Shown here: in pieces, positions 6,604 to 6,976 of the stretch
Position numbering within the stretch: the first letter of the stretch is position 1
Layout of the letters: every line of letters starts with the position of its first letter
The notes under the pieces: model-generated
What the model saw: only the letters and a program-made list of their open reading frames with translations
Database searches by the model: none
Told to the model about the DNA's origin: nothing
Source: Propionibacteriaceae bacterium
GTDB lineage: Bacteria; Actinomycetota; Actinomycetes; Propionibacteriales; Propionibacteriaceae
Length of the DNA stretch: 6,976 bases
NCBI GenBank assembly: GCA_025923975.1
Contig: JAICEV010000190.1
Location: forward strand, 1 to 6,976
Direction: 5' to 3'
Made by a program: the position numbers and the translations under genes

Positions 6604-6783
6604 TCACCGCGGCTCCTCGGTAAGACCCGCAATGAAGTCGGCGAGCGCTGCTTGTGGGATACTCCGCGACGTGCCGATCTTCACCGATCGCAGTTGCCAA
6701 AGCCGCATCAGCTCATAAACCTTGCTCCGTCCGAAGCTGAGATGAGCCGCGGCCTCAGCTGGGCTCAACAACAACTTCTCCAT
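6604..6783 (-). CDS. xis: Excisionase-like helix-turn-helix protein
   Basis: 59 residues from the ATG at 6783, chosen for GGGAGG seven bases upstream; the frame is open further upstream to 6957 but that part is low-complexity. It is a MerR/excisionase-type winged helix: LLLSPAEAAAHLSFGRSKVYELMR gives the helix-turn-helix, followed by LRSVKIGTSRSIPQAALADFI, the wing and C-terminal helix typical of actinobacterial Xis (usual form: ..VGR.RRIP..AL..FI). It should bind the attachment-site arm and direct the integrase toward excision. Its stop overlaps the integrase GTG by four bases, so the two are translationally coupled. The gene looks intact although its integrase partner is frameshifted. Confidence 0.85.
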   Translation of the reverse strand: MEKLLLSPAEAAAHLSFGRSKVYELMRLWQLRSVKIGTSRSIPQAALADFIAGLTEEPR

Positions 6784-6976
6784 GTTCCTACCTCCCGTCT
6801 TTGAGGACTCGGAACCTGACTGGCCACGAATGGTGGGGCGCAGATCCGAACTCGATGCCGTGGAGGAGCGGCTACGACGCCTTTGTTCATCGCGCTTGCC
6901 CACAAGATGTGCGCGGTGGGCAATGTCGAGATCGTGCGAACGAAGGGTCGCCCTCATCCCACCATGATCGAACCGG
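6784..6976. other. Right edge, no confident gene
   Basis: On the minus strand the excisionase frame stays open upstream to the window edge, giving an arginine- and serine-rich peptide (for example KRDEQRRRSRSSTASSSD) that resembles no family I know. It may be the end of a gene starting outside the window and fused in frame, or simply GC-rich leader DNA. The excisionase promoter should lie here; no clear -35/-10 pair was found. Confidence 0.4.

Larger units (their letters stand above)
5302..6607 (-). pseudogene. int: Tyrosine recombinase (integrase), split by a +1 frameshift
   Basis: The product would integrate and excise the element at tRNA-Arg. Translation should start at the GTG at 6607: it overlaps the excisionase stop as GTGA and has GAGGAG five bases upstream. 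Residues 1-62 form an arm-binding domain (RWRGAVSLGYRPDGRRIRKK, then KAEVLRKLRDLRSELNAGMP). This frame ends at a TGA at 6410-6412, while the rest of the enzyme continues in another frame as VPDDRQTVAAFLDRWL. One extra base near 6421-6424 explains it. In the joined 434-residue product all catalytic residues are present: R207 (GLRRGE), K254 (ELKTARS), H329-E-L-R332, H355 (LGHSS) and Y365 (DVYGHL). The C-terminus is antisense tRNA, GGDPEGFEPQPSDP, instead of the familiar GGIRTPNLLIRS, because of the core indels. It may be a dead gene, a programmed +1 shift at CCC-A, or a sequencing error. Without the shift only a fragment lacking the arm domain would be made. Confidence 0.85.
5268..6783 (-). mobile_element. 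Integration module (att core - int - xis) of an integrative element
   Basis: The order excisionase, integrase and tRNA-derived core, all within 1.5 kb and read toward the core, is the standard integration module of actinomycete integrative elements and prophages. No replication, transfer or phage structural gene is seen in the window, so the element type cannot be told. The left limit 5268 is where the integrase frame would end if the core indels were undone; the true element ends are unknown. Confidence 0.65.

Overview
The window reads as accessory DNA from a high-GC actinomycete. The codon style of the central genes (third positions mostly G or C), the GTG starts, the strong GGAGG-type ribosome sites and the family resemblances (actinobacterial M64 peptidases, IS630-type helix-turn-helix, a small mycobacterium-like protein, an xis-int module on tRNA-Arg) all point that way. 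A mycobacterial or related host is possible but cannot be settled from this window.

Layout from left to right. (1) 74-1051, minus strand: a visibly AT-richer gene for a 325-residue protein. Its C-terminal third resembles the DNA-binding half of an IS630-family transposase, joined to an unrelated N-terminal region with one hydrophobic segment. A perfect 8-bp dyad followed by a T-rich run lies in its first codons. (2) 1088-1522: a gap between divergent genes, mostly featureless, with one short coding-like stretch in another frame near its right end. (3) 1523-4695, plus strand: a two-gene operon with an ATGA overlap, a 162-residue protein of unknown function followed by an 895-residue protein that joins an M64-type zinc peptidase, a beta-rich domain, a von Willebrand A domain with a complete MIDAS, and a C-terminal Ig-like domain. 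(4) 4696-4923: a short convergent gap. (5) 4924-5148, minus strand: a conserved 74-residue actinobacterial protein. (6) 5302-6783: a site-specific recombination module consisting of a tRNA-Arg(ACG) 3' half (attachment core), a tyrosine integrase reading leftward into that core, and an excisionase overlapping the integrase start by 4 bases. (7) 6784-6976: the right edge, with no confident gene.

The recombination module appears damaged. The integrase needs a +1 shift near 6421 to join its arm-binding and catalytic parts. The attachment core lacks a G in the T-stem and carries a 9-bp direct repeat that adds 11 bases inside the tRNA 3' end. The core also has integrase sequence on its right and no tRNA 5' half on its left. 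That is the arrangement of an attP (circular or tandem element), or of a rearranged junction, rather than of a simple attL or attR. If so, the small protein and the peptidase operon may be element cargo, but this is inference. The two points most worth a second look are the transposase-derived chimera at the left and the uncoupled att/int junction.
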